Shown one piece after another: positions 44,610 through 56,629 of a stretch of DNA of 64,000 bases. The notes below the pieces were generated by a model. It saw nothing but the letters and a program-made list of their open reading frames with translations. It did not search any database and was not told the DNA's origin. Both the position numbers and the translations under genes were made by a program. The DNA lies in assembly GCA_020152595.1 (NCBI GenBank), contig JAIGNY010002032.1, forward strand, positions 124,001 to 188,000, in the 5' to 3' direction. How positions within the stretch are numbered: position 1 is the stretch's first letter; each line of letters starts with the position of its first letter. Source of the stretch: Chiridota heheva (taxonomy: Eukaryota > Echinodermata > Holothuroidea > Apodida > Chiridotidae).

Positions 44610-45345
44610 ATGTGAGACAGGATGTTGTGCTGAAGCAGGTCAGGATGATGTACTGGAGCAGGCCAGGATGATGTGGTGAAGCAGGCCAGGATAATGTACT
44701 GGAGCAGGCCAGGATGATGTGCTGAAGCAGGCCAGAATGATGTATTGAAACAGGCCAGGATGATGTACTGAAGCAGGCCAGGATGATGTGCTGAAGCAGG
44801 CCAGGATGATGTGCTGAAGCAGGTCAGGATGATGTACTGAAGCAGGTCAGGATGGTGTACTGAAGCAGGCCAGGATGATGTATTGAAGCAGGCCAGGATG
44901 ATGTGCTGAAGCAGGCGAGGATGATGTACTTGAAGCAGGTCAGGATGATGTACTGAAGCAGGCCAGGATGATGTACTGAAGCAGGCCTGGATGATGTACT
45001 GAAGCAGGCCAGGATGATGTATTGAAGTAGGCCAGGATGATGTTTTAAAGCAGGCCAGGATGATGTTTTGAAGCAGGCCAGGATGATGTACTGAAGCAGG
45101 CCAGGATGATGTTTTGAAGCAGGCCTGGATGATGTACTGAAGCAGGCCAAGATGATGTATTGAAGCAGGCAAGGATGATGTACTGAAGCAGGCCAGGATG
45201 ATGTATTGAAGCAGGCCAGGATGATGTATTGAAGCAGGCCAGGATGATGTGCTGAAGCAGGCCAGGATGATGCACTGAAGCAGGCCAGGATGATGTACTG
45301 AAGCAGACCAGGATGATGTACTGAAGCAGAATAGGATGATGTACT
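44610..45345 (-). repeat. 23-bp minisatellite (about 32 units)
   Basis: The unit is ccaggatgatgtactgaagc + agg, with gtgctg, gtattg and gttttg variants. With the neighbouring 37-bp array it forms a 496-codon minus open frame (45,496-44,006). The lack of stops follows from the two unit sequences, so I do not call a protein. Confidence 0.97.
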
Positions 45346-45409
45346 GAAGCCAGGCAAACTTGAGTAAACCTGTTTCCAAATTACAGCCTCCCTCAGCACT
45401 TGCTTTATA

Positions 45410-45868
45410 GGCTGTGTTCTTACTTAAAGCCGGATCATGATCCCGGACAATAAGTTTGCTAGATGATTGTAGAAGAGCAATGTTTTGTGTTCTCACGTGA
45501 GTGTGAGCCCGTGATCCATCAGACCCACTGCAGGTGATCTGATTGTGGGCATAAGAACCTCAAGTCAATAAGTGAGTCATTGAAAAACCTGTGGCAAAAA
45601 AACAGAATGCTAACTGTTCACACAAACATGTCATAACAGGATATTGCACAACTAAGATGAACACAGGTCACTAATCTACATCCACACAGATTAGCTCATC
45701 GATGGCACTGATCACCTGTTCCTGATCATGATCCTACCCTCTACTACGATATATATTAAGTGACTGTGATCAGAACTGGTTGAGCATTTTCACAGTAAAT
45801 AATTGGCGGATCTAATCTTCTGCATGCAAGATCTGATTGCGAGCTCGTATTTAAGTGAGAATACACCT
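45410..45868. mobile_element. MITE-like element with GTGTTCT(T/C)AC ends, copy 1
   Basis: The left end 'ggctgtgttcttacttaaa' mirrors the right end 'tttaagtgagaatacacc' (reverse complement ggtgtattctcacttaaa). Both are flanked by TA, which would fit a TA target duplication. Internal blocks 'ggatcatgatcccg', 'gatgattgtag' and 'gatcatgatcctaccctc' recur at 46,470-46,795. No ORF of note. Confidence 0.65.
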
Positions 45869-46469
45869 AAATCTTAGACTTGTTGCATCATGAACAGACA
45901 AGTTCAAGGGAGGCTTCTGGCCTGTGGAACAGGTACAATTACATGTGGTCAGTCTGTTTTCAACCTTCCCATTAGAAAGGCCAGACAAAATAAACAAGAG
46001 TTCCTTGGGGAATTATAGAAGAAAAAGAAGAAAGGATCCATCAACTTGACCTCATGTCAGGACAAGGTGTTTTGTTAAAGGAGAATGGGCTGGTTTATGG
46101 ACAGTTGTGTTTATATTAATTTACCCTTAGGGTAGGAACAGTGTGGTGGGAATGGAGGAAGAAGCTGGGAAAGCATGGTTAAAATGTGTTGCATGAGTCA
46201 GTGTAGAGAATTTGCTTGGTCTGGGCAGGGAGAAACTATCATCTCCCTAGGCCAGGAGATGTCTCCAGGTCAGACAGTCTGACACAAACAAACAGAATTA
46301 TGAAGAAACATTGACAGGAAAAGAAGACTTAAACATATATTGGTCACAGAAATGAATTGTGTAAGCTAGTAGACAACTTTTTGTAAATGTTGCATATTTG
46401 AATTTAGATCAAAATTGTTTGTCAGTTTTAAGATGATTTTCTTGATGGATGTATGCCTGGGTATCAAAT
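45869..46469. other. non-coding spacer
   Basis: No gene or repeat recognised. Confidence 0.35.
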
Positions 46470-46795
46470 ACATCCCTGAGCACTGGATCATGATCCCCTG
46501 AAGATAACCTTCATCGATGATTGTAGGAAAAGTAATGTCGTGGGTTCTCATTTGAGCGCGAGCAAGCTGGAAATCATGTACTAAATATTTTAAAAGGTTA
46601 CTGATTTGCTTTCACACATGTCAGAAAAAAAATCTCATTGGTGGATCTGATCGCCTTCTCCAGATCATGATCCTACCCTCGCCCAGGATTTGGATTAAAC
46701 AACTGCAATCAGATTCGGGGAGCGTTCTCACAGTAAAAAATTGGTGGATCTGATTGCCTGCAGTAGATCTGATCACGTGAGAACATGCTCTCTGT
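46470..46795. mobile_element. MITE-like element, copy 2
   Basis: Same order of blocks as 45,410-45,868: 'ctggatcatgatcccc', 'cgatgattgtagga', 'gttctcatttgagcg', 'cagatcatgatcctaccctc', 'gttctcacagtaaaaa', 'ggtggatctgat' and 'cacgtgagaaca'. It is about 130 bp shorter and its left end is diverged. It directly abuts the dispersed repeat at 46,802. Confidence 0.65.
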
Positions 46796-46801
46796 TGCGG
46801 G

Positions 46802-47105
46802 GAGTTGAAATGAATTATTTCCCATAGTTCTGAATAAAGGTCAATAATTTTCCCTCAAAAAATCGCAGCAGAAATAATATTTATGGAGTGAATACATCTT
46901 GATATAATTCCCCTTTACAATTTAATGTACCTTTCATAGCACTCATATATGGAGAGTGGGGGGGGTTAGAGCACATATTTACTACATAAACTGTTGTTTA
47001 CTCAAGAAATTTAGAAAGAGAAAAAAATCATTTCATCTTCACACAAATTCCCGATTTTCCTGCGGTTATAACTGCTTGGACCATAGATTACGTATGTGTT
47101 ACGTA
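46802..47105 (+). repeat. dispersed repeat, copy 2 (partner at 1,400-1,765)
   Basis: It matches 1,400-1,765 from 'gttctgaataaagg' to 'gcggttataactg'. Non-coding. Confidence 0.7.
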
Positions 47106-47769
47106 TTTGTGTCTGAACTTACACTGATCAGGAGAGATTTAGCTTAAGATGTGCCAAACGTCATCTTAAAGACAGCTGATATGAAAAATCTTTCCAAACA
47201 ATTGTAGACAAAAGCTGTCTTGCACAAATACTATGAAGTTAAATGTTGTTGAAAATTGATTACATTTTTTTTTCCCTTCAGGTTTACTGTATCTGTATCT
47301 TTTATCAGAATTGGTTCATTTGAGTAAAAGTGCAGGGGAAGGGGGAATCATAAAATCACCCTAAGGTACACAAGATCACCATATGAAATATATAAATATA
47401 GAAAAAAACATTTCCAGGATATTTCCAGATTTTTGATGATTGAGTCTATGAGTCAGATTGCAGTCAATTCTACATAAATCTGTGTAAATTTTAACTTGAA
47501 TATCTGCTTCTTAGAGGAATTTTGTTATTTTTTATTTGCATATTATATTGTTATTGTTCTCTGTGAAGCTGGACATGCCTGAACACTATGCTATTCTCTT
47601 ATTGATTGGTTGGATAGTGATCAGCAGGGTAGTTCCCTAAGGGACATGTTCCCCCTCCCCATCCTTTTTAGGAGAAGTTTACAATTCTTTTTCAATCGTT
47701 TAGAGAAAGAAAGAAAACAAATATATATATTTTATCATTCTAAATTAGGATGTCCACATTAGTAAGATT
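47106..47769. other. AT-rich stretch
   Basis: No gene or repeat recognised. Confidence 0.35.
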
Positions 47770-47945
47770 ATTTATATCCATAAGGGTGTTGGGAAGTGGT
47801 GATGTTCATAAGTGTGTGAGGAAGGATGATGGTCACAAGGGTGTGAGGAGGGGTGATGTTCATAAGGATGTGGGGAGGGGGTGATGTCTATAAGGGTATG
47901 GAAAGGGGATATGTCCGTAAGGGTGTGGGGAAGGGGTGATGTTCC
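47770..47945. repeat. degenerate tandem repeat, about 30 bp (5-6 units)
   Basis: Units resemble 'cataagggtgtggggagggg' + 'gtgatgt', with high divergence and length changes. Confidence 0.75.
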
Positions 47946-50099
47946 ATCTCAACCTCCTACATTTTTTTAATTACTTTAATTAAAAAAACGCCATGACTTA
48001 GCACCCATCCCCACCCCTGGCCCCAATTGTTGTTATATAGACACCGCCATCCGTACCCCTAACCTCAATTTTACCATACTTTTGGATACTTGGTGCATTG
48101 GATCAAAATAATGTAAATTTTGTTTTTTCTCTGTGATTGGGAGAAAACAAAGATACATTCCAGAATATTTTATTGGTCATAATCTAAACTTCGAAATAAT
48201 CTAGAGGACTTATGACAAAATGAATAAATACTGAAAAAAAGTGAATGAATAATTAGTAGCACATTGGTTTTGATTGGTCAAGTATTGCATAATGAGAGTT
48301 ACTGGTTTTTCTTATGGACGGCAAAATCTTCCGGTGAAATAATTAAAGAATAGAGCAGTATGAAATAACATTGACCCAGGGATGGCAGAGTATTCAAAAT
48401 ATTAAGGGGGGAAGCCCCCCCCCCCTCCCCGTCCCCGCTTTGCCGCCCCTGACAATGACAATTTTTTGGTCAGGTTTGCACTCTCCAAAACATTTGCTCA
48501 ATCCCACTTTTAATGAAAAGTCCTAGGCTTAATACCGAGAAAAAAAAAAATATTCAAACATACATAGATCATTGTCAGAGTGCCAACATTGTCCTGTATT
48601 TTATCAGGTCCCTGTAAAAAAAAAAAAAAAAAAAAAAATCTGTCCATAATTGATTGAATATGAAAATAAATGCTATTGGTATCATATATTGGTATACTTT
48701 TTCTATACATATTTCTTTTGCATTTGATATTCATTCCCACATGGCTAAGCTGTTTAACAAGTTTACCTGGATCCATGCTAACTTCAGCTGGTGTTGATGG
48801 TGAAAATTCCCTTGAAATTACCACAAAGGGCAGAGGTCATTACCCAAGGCAATATGGTTCTTACTTCATTTGGAGATACTCCCCATTTCTGTTATACGAC
48901 GACGCAACATGGGAGTGAGCTTTTCTGTGCAGATACCTGGTCTGTGCAACAATTTCAGAAGGACACCTGGACAGGCTCAGTTTGCTACATTGATCTTGTG
49001 ACTTCTGGCAGAGGCGCAAGTATAAACGGGGGTTGGTGGGTGGGGCTGATCGGGAGCAGAGAGGCTATCATCTGCCTTGTTGCATGCTAAATTTCCATTT
49101 GGAAGGTTAAACTTGGGAAATTATTGACAACTAATTTTAAAATTTTTGGTAAGATTTGGCAACATTTCCTAAAATGTTCCCCATTTTGGGGATCCTTCTT
49201 ATATGCCAGTGCTTCTTGGTAAACCAAAATGTTGAGAGGAGGGTTCACATAAAGATGTGAATTGCTGCAAAAACTTTAAATACCCCCACCTAGTGACATG
49301 TATAGCTTTTAGTCTTTTTTGGGGTAGAGTAGGGGTGGGGGGACCTTCTCACCTAAAACACATCTTATTAAGATGTTCACATTCATTTCTTGGTCCAAAA
49401 GTAAAGGTTTTAGTTGTAAGTTATAGATTTTGGTCCAAATTTTCAGTAAAAGCAACCAAGCTAACAATTCACAACATTATTTTTTAATGTATATATGGAA
49501 CAATCGTTATGTTGTGAAATTGTTCCCCCCCCCCCTTCCCCCCTATCCTCCCTTTCCAGTGTGTATCAATGGTCCTAACTGGTATGGTGACACAGTAGAC
49601 TCAACGAACAATAATATAATAAAATAGAATATCAATAAAGCACTACACATTTTTTTCCAGCAGCAATTATCAGTGTGCAGTGGGTCAGGTCTGGTTTCAA
49701 GTTGGAAAAATTAAAGACTGCCATCACACAAAACTTTGTTCTGTATGAGATCATGATTGGGTAATGTTTGGCACAGAAACCAATGCTGTAAAACCTGCTG
49801 GTTGAAAGGCTTTGAAAAAGGGGACAAATTACAACTTTTATAGAAATCTTTTAGAGTTTACACTTTGTCTATGTAATGTTTACGCATTTTGGTCAACCTG
49901 AAGTAGTGTATCACCTTTGTTTCAGACGTGGATATTTGGAAGAGCAATTAGTGTCGATACAGCATAGGGGGAGTGATTTTTCAACAGTTATTCAATAATT
50001 TCTAGATAAAGCGATGGTCGCATAATGAATGGGATGGTTGTCCTGAAAAACTTGGCACTATAGATTTTAGACATAAAATTCTTCAAAGGATATTTTCAA
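47946..50099. other. single-copy DNA with a possible exon block at 48,790-49,090
   Basis: 48,790-49,090 is visibly GC-richer than its flanks. Two overlapping plus frames are open: one after a good acceptor 'atgctaacttcag' (AGVDGENSLEITTKG...), the other to a stop at 49,090 (...GSVCYIDLVTSGRGASINGG). I cannot choose between them or name a family. A (A)n run lies at 48,616-48,638 and C-runs at 48,415-48,425 and 49,526-49,535. Confidence 0.35.
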
Positions 50100-50895
50100 T
50101 TGAAGATTTACCTTGTCATTTTTCCAGAAGATTGCAGCTACTGAAGGTAGATGTGCGGTCATCCGTTTCCAGTAGAGGCGATCATCTGCATGTCTCACAC
50201 ACTCCTTAAGGTTGAGACCCGTCCAATTTCTTATGTCAGTCAGCCAGGTCCTCAGTGATCTGCCTCGAGCCCGTCTGCCATTCACCTTCCCCGTAATGAG
50301 TAGCTTCTGTAGTTTGTCTCCCCTTATAGCATGTCCAAAATACTTGAGTTTCCTTTGGGCTATCAGGTTATTAAGGTTTAAGCATTTCCCCTGTACTTTG
50401 ATTAAAACATCTTTGTTACTCATATGTGTTGTGTGTGGGACTTTATGCATTTTCCTATGAAGCCACATTTCAAAAGTATCTTCTTCATGATATGTAGATT
50501 TAAAGTCCAGGTTTTACTAGAATATAGAAAAGTTGACAAAACAGCATCTAGTGAGCAGCTTTCTAGTTGCTATTTTTACTGATTTAGAAGTTAAAATGTC
50601 TTTCATGTTGAAGAATCTTTGCCTGGCTATTTTGATTCTTTTTGTTATCTCTGTGTCTGTTGTTTCATCCTCTGTAATTGATTGACCTAAGTACTTGAAC
50701 GTCTTAATCTGTTCTAAGCACATTTCCTCTACCACAATGTTAACCTTCGCTTCCACCACTGATGTACTGACCACCATTGTTTTTGTCTTCTGCACATTCA
50801 TCTTCAAGCCTCTGTTTTTACTTTCTTCATCTACTGTACTATGTTGACAAACTTTTGTAGCGATGCTTCTGACTCGGCAACAACCTTGTCATTAC
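50100..50895 (-). mobile_element. second RTE-like family fragment (RT thumb to C-terminus)
   Basis: Minus translation gives VVAESEASLQKFVNIV (about 50,880), NVQKTKTMVVSTSVV (50,800), FKYLGQSITEDETTDTEI, a degraded thumb, then NLIAQRKLKYFGHAIRGDK (about 50,375), KVNGRRARGRSLRTWLTDI and DRLYWKRMTAHLPSVAAI. This follows the RTE C-terminal pattern but is clearly different in sequence from the 10.1-22.1 kb copies. Stops and frameshifts are present. Confidence 0.8.
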
Positions 50896-51315
50896 TGAAT
50901 AGTTATTAATAGGAGCACCACAGTGTCTTGAAATATACCCCTACTCCTTTCCTTTCCTCACGATCTGGCCCAAAACCCAGTTTTCACCCTCTCCCCTCCA
51001 CCCCCTCCCCCCCTCCCCACCTTAAGTTTGCCGGGTGGTTGGGACACTTTCAAGAATTGAAAGCACCTGCAGCTATTGACAGTAGAGAAGCAAACGGTAA
51101 AGAGCACTGGAGAAAGGGGTAGGGTGTCACTGACCAAAAAGGGGTATTCATCAAGGACAATTTGAGCGCAGGTTTGAGGGCACTTGAAAATGTAGATAAG
51201 GGAGTAATCATAAAACTGCTTTTTACATTAGGGAACTGTACTCGGCATGAAAAGAAGGCAAAATAGTTATCAAAAGTATTTTTTTGTAAACAAAATGTGG
51301 AGTACTTAGTGAAAA
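50896..51315. other. non-coding spacer
   Basis: A pyrimidine-rich patch lies at 50,985-51,020. No gene. Confidence 0.35.
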
Positions 51316-51662
51316 GGGGCAGGGTGTAGGCAATGAGGGGCAGGGTGGAGACAATGATGGGAAGGCTGGAGACAATGAGGGACAGGGTGGAGGCAATGAG
51401 GGGCAGGGTGGAGACAATAAGTGGCAGGGTGGAGACAATGAGGGGCAGGGTGGAGACAATGAGGGCCAGGGTGGAGACAATGATGGGAAGGCTGTAGACA
51501 ATGAGGGGCAGGGTGGAGGCAATGAGGGGCAGGGTGGAGACAATGAGGGGCAGGGTGGAGACAATGAGGGGCAGGGTGGAGACATTGAGGGGCAGGTTGG
51601 AGACAATAAGGGGCAGGGTGGAGACAATGAGGGGCAGGGTGGAGACAATGAGGGGCAGGATG
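51316..51662. repeat. 21-bp minisatellite (about 17 units)
   Basis: The unit is gaggggcagggtggagaca + at, with gatgggaaggctgg and ataagtggc variants. The 'gatgggaaggct' variant recurs at 51,356 and 51,482 (126 bp or six units), so a higher-order duplication is likely. It is open on both strands because of the 21-bp period. Confidence 0.96.
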
Positions 51663-52595
51663 GAGCACCCCTGTGAAAACCGAAGTTATGGGCCTGCCAG
51701 CCAAGTACATTTCAATATTAACGTTATACTGCCATCATGACCTCAAAGCAAGAAGTATTCAAACAATTGATACTTGAGGTCAAAAGGTGATGATGAATAT
51801 TCATGTCACTAAGATTTATGTGCAAGAGAAGCTTTCTGTTACTCCAGAGTATCACGCCATGATATTCTTTTGACATTAGAAGGCTATGGACATACCAATT
51901 GCTCACTACATATGTTAAAAGAATTATAAAATCTCAACAGATCAGTTTTTGAATTTTCAAAAATAGCACTTATTATTTTTTTAGCTATGGCTGATCAATT
52001 AGTTCAATTAATTAAATTTGTGATGTGTGATAGAGTGGACAGCTCAAAATCTTTATGTAATTCTTTCAATTTCTTTCAGTCGCTAAAACTGATGAGAAAG
52101 TCTATTCCTGCCAATAAGTTGAGGTTCAAAACATTTTGGTTAGAAATTGCTGCACCACAATTATGATCAACAATTAAAAAACAGTGTTGCATATTTTCAT
52201 ATTATGGTCGCCTTGTAATACATTACAAATTTGCTTATTGATGTTTGAGATTTTCAAACGCTGTAAAATGATGAATTGTAACTGATTTTAATGATATTTT
52301 TTGCTACTCTTATAGTTTTTGATAGATTTGAGATCAATTCAGCTAATGTGTTGCCCCTACAAACCTTTGAAGAAAAGAAAATCAATTTGTTTCATGGTTT
52401 AAAAGAAAAAATGAATGTAAATCTGATTTGAAAGGAAATCAAAATAATATGTTGTTGAATATGAAAAAAGGTTTAATAGGTTTTCAATGCAATACATTAG
52501 CAAGTGGGTTTGTGATGTCACTCTTCTCCATTAGACTTTACACATCAGTCATTTTCAAACAAACGTGTGTCATCTTCCGAGACCTGCCCTTACAG
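51663..52595. other. AT-rich stretch
   Basis: No gene or repeat recognised. Confidence 0.35.
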
Positions 52596-52990
52596 AAAAT
52601 CAAGCTTGCAGCAAGCTTGTGACAAGCTAACAATTTTTAACTTGTGCCATCTTGCTATAACATATTGCAGCAAGCTAGTACTAGCTTGCGCAAGCTCAGT
52701 TGCAGCAAGCTAGTATTAGCTTGCTAGTACTCTAGCTTGCACGTACTCTAGCTTGCACAAGCTCAATTGCAGCAAGCTTGTATAGCAGGATAGTACTAGC
52801 TTGCTGCAAGTTAGCATTTGGAGAAAAAAATGCTTACGCAAACAAACATTAGTTTTTGCAACCTAGAAAAAAGAAAAAAAATTGTTAGCTTGCAGAAAGA
52901 TTTTGCTAGCTTGCGCAAGCTGGCAAGCTTGTATTTGTTCCAAATACAGCGAGCTAAAAATGTTGGCTTATCACAAAATTTTCTGTTAGA
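52596..52990 (+). repeat. array of AGCTTGC-type palindromes
   Basis: Repeated gcttgcgcaagc, gctagtactagc and gcttgcagcaagc motifs, each wholly or partly self-complementary, occur through 395 bp. It is homologous to 36,835-37,080 in inverted orientation and to the flanks of I-like copy C. The ORFs at 52,811-53,072 are by-products. Confidence 0.8.
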
Positions 52991-54410
52991 AAAGGAGGAC
53001 ATGACAAATGTGAGATTTCTGCCTTTTTCTGATGTCATGAATTTGGAAATAAAAACTTACCAGAAATGTTAAAAAGCATGCACCTTATATTTTAAGATTT
53101 CTTTAAAAATTCTTATTCTTTGCACTTTTTATTGGTCTGATAAAGATCAGTATAAACAGATTTTGCGAATATTGCCCCTACTGTAGGCCACCAACTTTTA
53201 ATATGCATCTTGTAAGTTTGTTCAATTCGTGTACTTGTAAATACAACATTTATGCACTTCAAACTTCAAATTGAATTTATTCATTCAAATTGAATTTATT
53301 CATTCAAATTTCATCATCCCTCATTATCATTCGCATTCTCAAAAGTATGCCAATAAGTGATTTACAATGACACTCTTTTATTGAATAGTTTTCAGAAATA
53401 AAGAAGTGAAGAAAAATATAATTTGCAATTCCTTTCAACCTTTCACAAATAGAAATTCATATTGGAAGAAAAAAAAATCACACGCATATGTTCGATCCCG
53501 TCCTGCTCGACTGTTTGCGATACGATCACGACAAAGCGAAGTTACATGAAGGTTAAGTAAGGTCATGTGAGTCTCGTGGATGCCAATTGGCAGTCGCATG
53601 CCTAATTGTCATTTAAGCATTAGCATGAAGGTTGTCAGCAGCCTCCAGCTAAATGAAATGAGGAAGGATCATTAATGACAAGTTCATCTTCTCAAAGAAT
53701 TATCGTCTTCCAGAAATTGTTCATTTGGGCAAAGGAAATATTTTCCAACAACGATCGGTTCAAGCGAAATGTTCCCGAGTGAACATTAAAAAAATTGGGA
53801 TGCGAGAAGGTTCAGAATTAACATTAAGTAATTCCTTTTTCATTGTGACAAGGTAATTGATTAGGTCTCCTTCAGGGGTGGTTGTCATGGCGACATGTAC
53901 AAAATATGATATGAATTTTCTAAATTAGCAAGATGTCATAAAGATGATTAAAATGGAGAAAAGTGCCTAACTAAAAGTGACTTGAATCATTTATCAAATG
54001 ACTTGACAGGGTTGTAAAGAGAGGTATATAGCAAATTAAGGTGGATTCAGAAGCAGTTTCTCGCAAAGATTTGCATTCCGCTAAATTGTTTTCTTTAGTA
54101 TTGTTTTCGCAGGCCTTTGACCTACGGGGAAAGGTAATGTGCATTGCATGGAAAGTGAGTGATTTTTTTAGTCAATATTTTTTTCTGTAGGGAGAATGAT
54201 TGAACTTGGGAAATTTTGTGAAGATTAGATTAAACATTTGTCGCAAGATAAAATGCTCAGTTTTATTTTGAAATGTCAAGAAACTGGAATGGTTTTATGA
54301 GGATGGCTATAAATGTTTGCAATCTTCTTCGGTGCAATGGATTGTGCAGATTGTATCCAGCCTTTTGGATGGGAGGGAGGGGTCATAGGACAAAAAATGC
54401 TGGTGATGTA
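52991..54410. other. single-copy DNA, possible conserved block at 53,480-53,900
   Basis: A 20-bp direct repeat ('caaattgaatttattcatt') lies at 53,270-53,308. 53,480-53,900 has balanced base composition and many homeodomain-like ATTA/TAAT sites (for example cctaattgtcatttaagc, cattaatgaca). It is not open over any long frame, so regulatory rather than coding function is the guess. Unproven. Confidence 0.35.
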
Positions 54411-54414
54411 AAAT

Positions 54415-54650
54415 GTTTTCCAAATTCGTGTTAAAATAGCAGTCTTTTAAATGTTCAGGAACTGTTTTACTGAACCGTGCAACAAAAATCTGGACCTTTT
54501 AGCAAAATTTCTGGACTATTTAGGAAGAAATGTGTACCTTTTAGCAAATTTTTTGGACTTTTTTGCAAATTTTCTGGAATTTTTCACAAAATATTTGGAC
54601 CTTTTAACCTTCTAGGGAGGGACAGGGGTGTCGAATGACCCGGGTGACTT
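54415..54650 (+). repeat. dispersed repeat family member ('ggacctttta gcaaa' type)
   Basis: Third copy of the 7,495/33,060 family: attcgtgttaaaatagc, agtcttttaaatgttcagg, tttactgaacc, then several 'ctggaccttttagcaaa' units, a G-rich stretch and 'cgaatgacccgggtgac'. Confidence 0.55.
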
Positions 54651-54959
54651 CCATTGGCTACACCCATGGTGTCTTCCATTCTTCTTTAGTAATATACACT
54701 GGATTGTGATTTAAGTAAAAGCTGCTATTTCATCATATTGCCTTAATTCCCAAGGCCAGCCAATATATTGCATGTTTTTGTGTGTTTGGGGGAGGGGGTG
54801 GGCATATTGAGATAATTGGTACACATTTGTTTTTCTACAAATTTCACAATCTAAGACATTGTTAGTCATCAGATTTTAGTTTGAAAGAAATTTTTCGAAG
54901 AGGTTGAAAATTATTCCCCCTCTGGATATGCGGTTATTAGATACTGATGCTTTGGAGGT

Positions 54960-55420
54960 AGGGGTTATATAAATGATGCTATGGAGGTAGGGTTATATAA
55001 ATGATGCTATGGAGGTAGGAGTTATATAAATGATGCTATGGAGGTAGCGGTTATATAAATGATGCTATGGAGGTAGGGGTTATATAAATGATGCTATGGA
55101 GGTAGGGGTTATATAAATGATGCTATGGAGGTAGGGGCTATATAATGATAATAATAATAAATGATGCTATGGAGGTAGGGGTTATATAAATGATGCTATG
55201 GAGGTAGGGGTTATATAAATGATAATAATAGGTAGGGGGTTATATAAATGATAATAGGGGTTATATAAATGATGCTATGGAGGTAGGGGTTATATAAATG
55301 ATGCTATGGAGGTAGGGGTTATATAAATGATGCTATGGAGGTAGAGGTTATATAAATGATGCTATGGAGGTAGGGGTTATATAAATGATGCTATGGAGGT
55401 AGGAGTTATACAATAATGAT
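54960..55420. repeat. 29-bp minisatellite, first block (about 14 units)
   Basis: The unit is gatgctatggaggtaggg + gttatataaat. (AAT)n-like bursts (gataataataataaatgatg) interrupt it at 55,145-55,160 and 55,220-55,255. It continues at 55,606-55,694 after an insertion. Confidence 0.96.
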
Positions 55421-55605
55421 AATAATAAATAAGATTTATAATGCGCACGTATCCACCCAGAAGGTGCTCAAGGCGCCGTACAATGTGAAAAACATAAATG
55501 AATAACAATTTAAAAAAAAATAACAAAAACATACATAGGGGCCTACACAAGCACATACATCCACATATGTATACACAAAAACAATATGAAATAATGAATG
55601 CACAA
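55421..55605 (-). mobile_element. LINE- or SINE-like 3' end inserted in the 29-bp minisatellite
   Basis: The insertion starts with an (ATA/AAT)n run and 'agatttataatgcgcacg' ... 'ggtgctcaaggcgccgtac'. Read on the minus strand this ends in gcgcattataaat followed by ATT repeats, the form of many CR1-like LINE and derived SINE 3' ends. No coding sequence remains. Minisatellite units flank it on both sides. Confidence 0.6.
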
Positions 55606-55694
55606 AATGATGCTATGGAGGTAGGGGCTATATAAATGATGCTATGGAGGTAGGGGTTATATAAATGATGCTATGGAGGTAGGGGTTATATAAA
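55606..55694. repeat. 29-bp minisatellite, second block (3 units)
   Basis: Three units identical in type to 54,960-55,420, resuming after the insertion. Confidence 0.95.
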
Positions 55695-55885
55695 CTAACT
55701 CTTCCCTCATTTATATTGTGGTGGTATTATAATTAGCATATATTATGGTGGTGGAAAACATATTCATGTACTCTGTTTCAGTTTGTATGATTTACTGGTC
55801 AAGCTGTCAGAAGTGACGCCATTCTAAAATGGTGTCATAAATGTATGTACATAGCATATGGGGCCAGCACTAGTGGCAAGGTCTG

Positions 55886-56248
<363 letters not shown>

Positions 56249-56629
56249 TATAGGGCCCCTGTTGGGGTCAATTCATGGCAGAAGCCCTGGTAGGTGTCCA
56301 GTAGAAAAGCCATACAAAAGATGTGATAAGCATGCCACCCCTCCCGAGGGTGTAAAATCAAGTTGTTGTTTTTTTTTAAATAAAAATCAATAGGTTCCTG
56401 TCATCACTCTTTTTGTGCATGTGATGGTACTACCTTTGGTACAATGTTCAAATTAAACACAATTATTTTGTAAGAATTGTACTTAAATAATGTTCATGGG
56501 CAGGAGTATAAAAAGATAAGACCTGCGTGAATTTCAAAATTCCCTAGACTTTGCAAATTTATTTTTATTTCTTAGAAATATAATTGAGTCTCAAGAAAAT
56601 ATGATCGCTCTTTTTACCTCCGCCAATAA

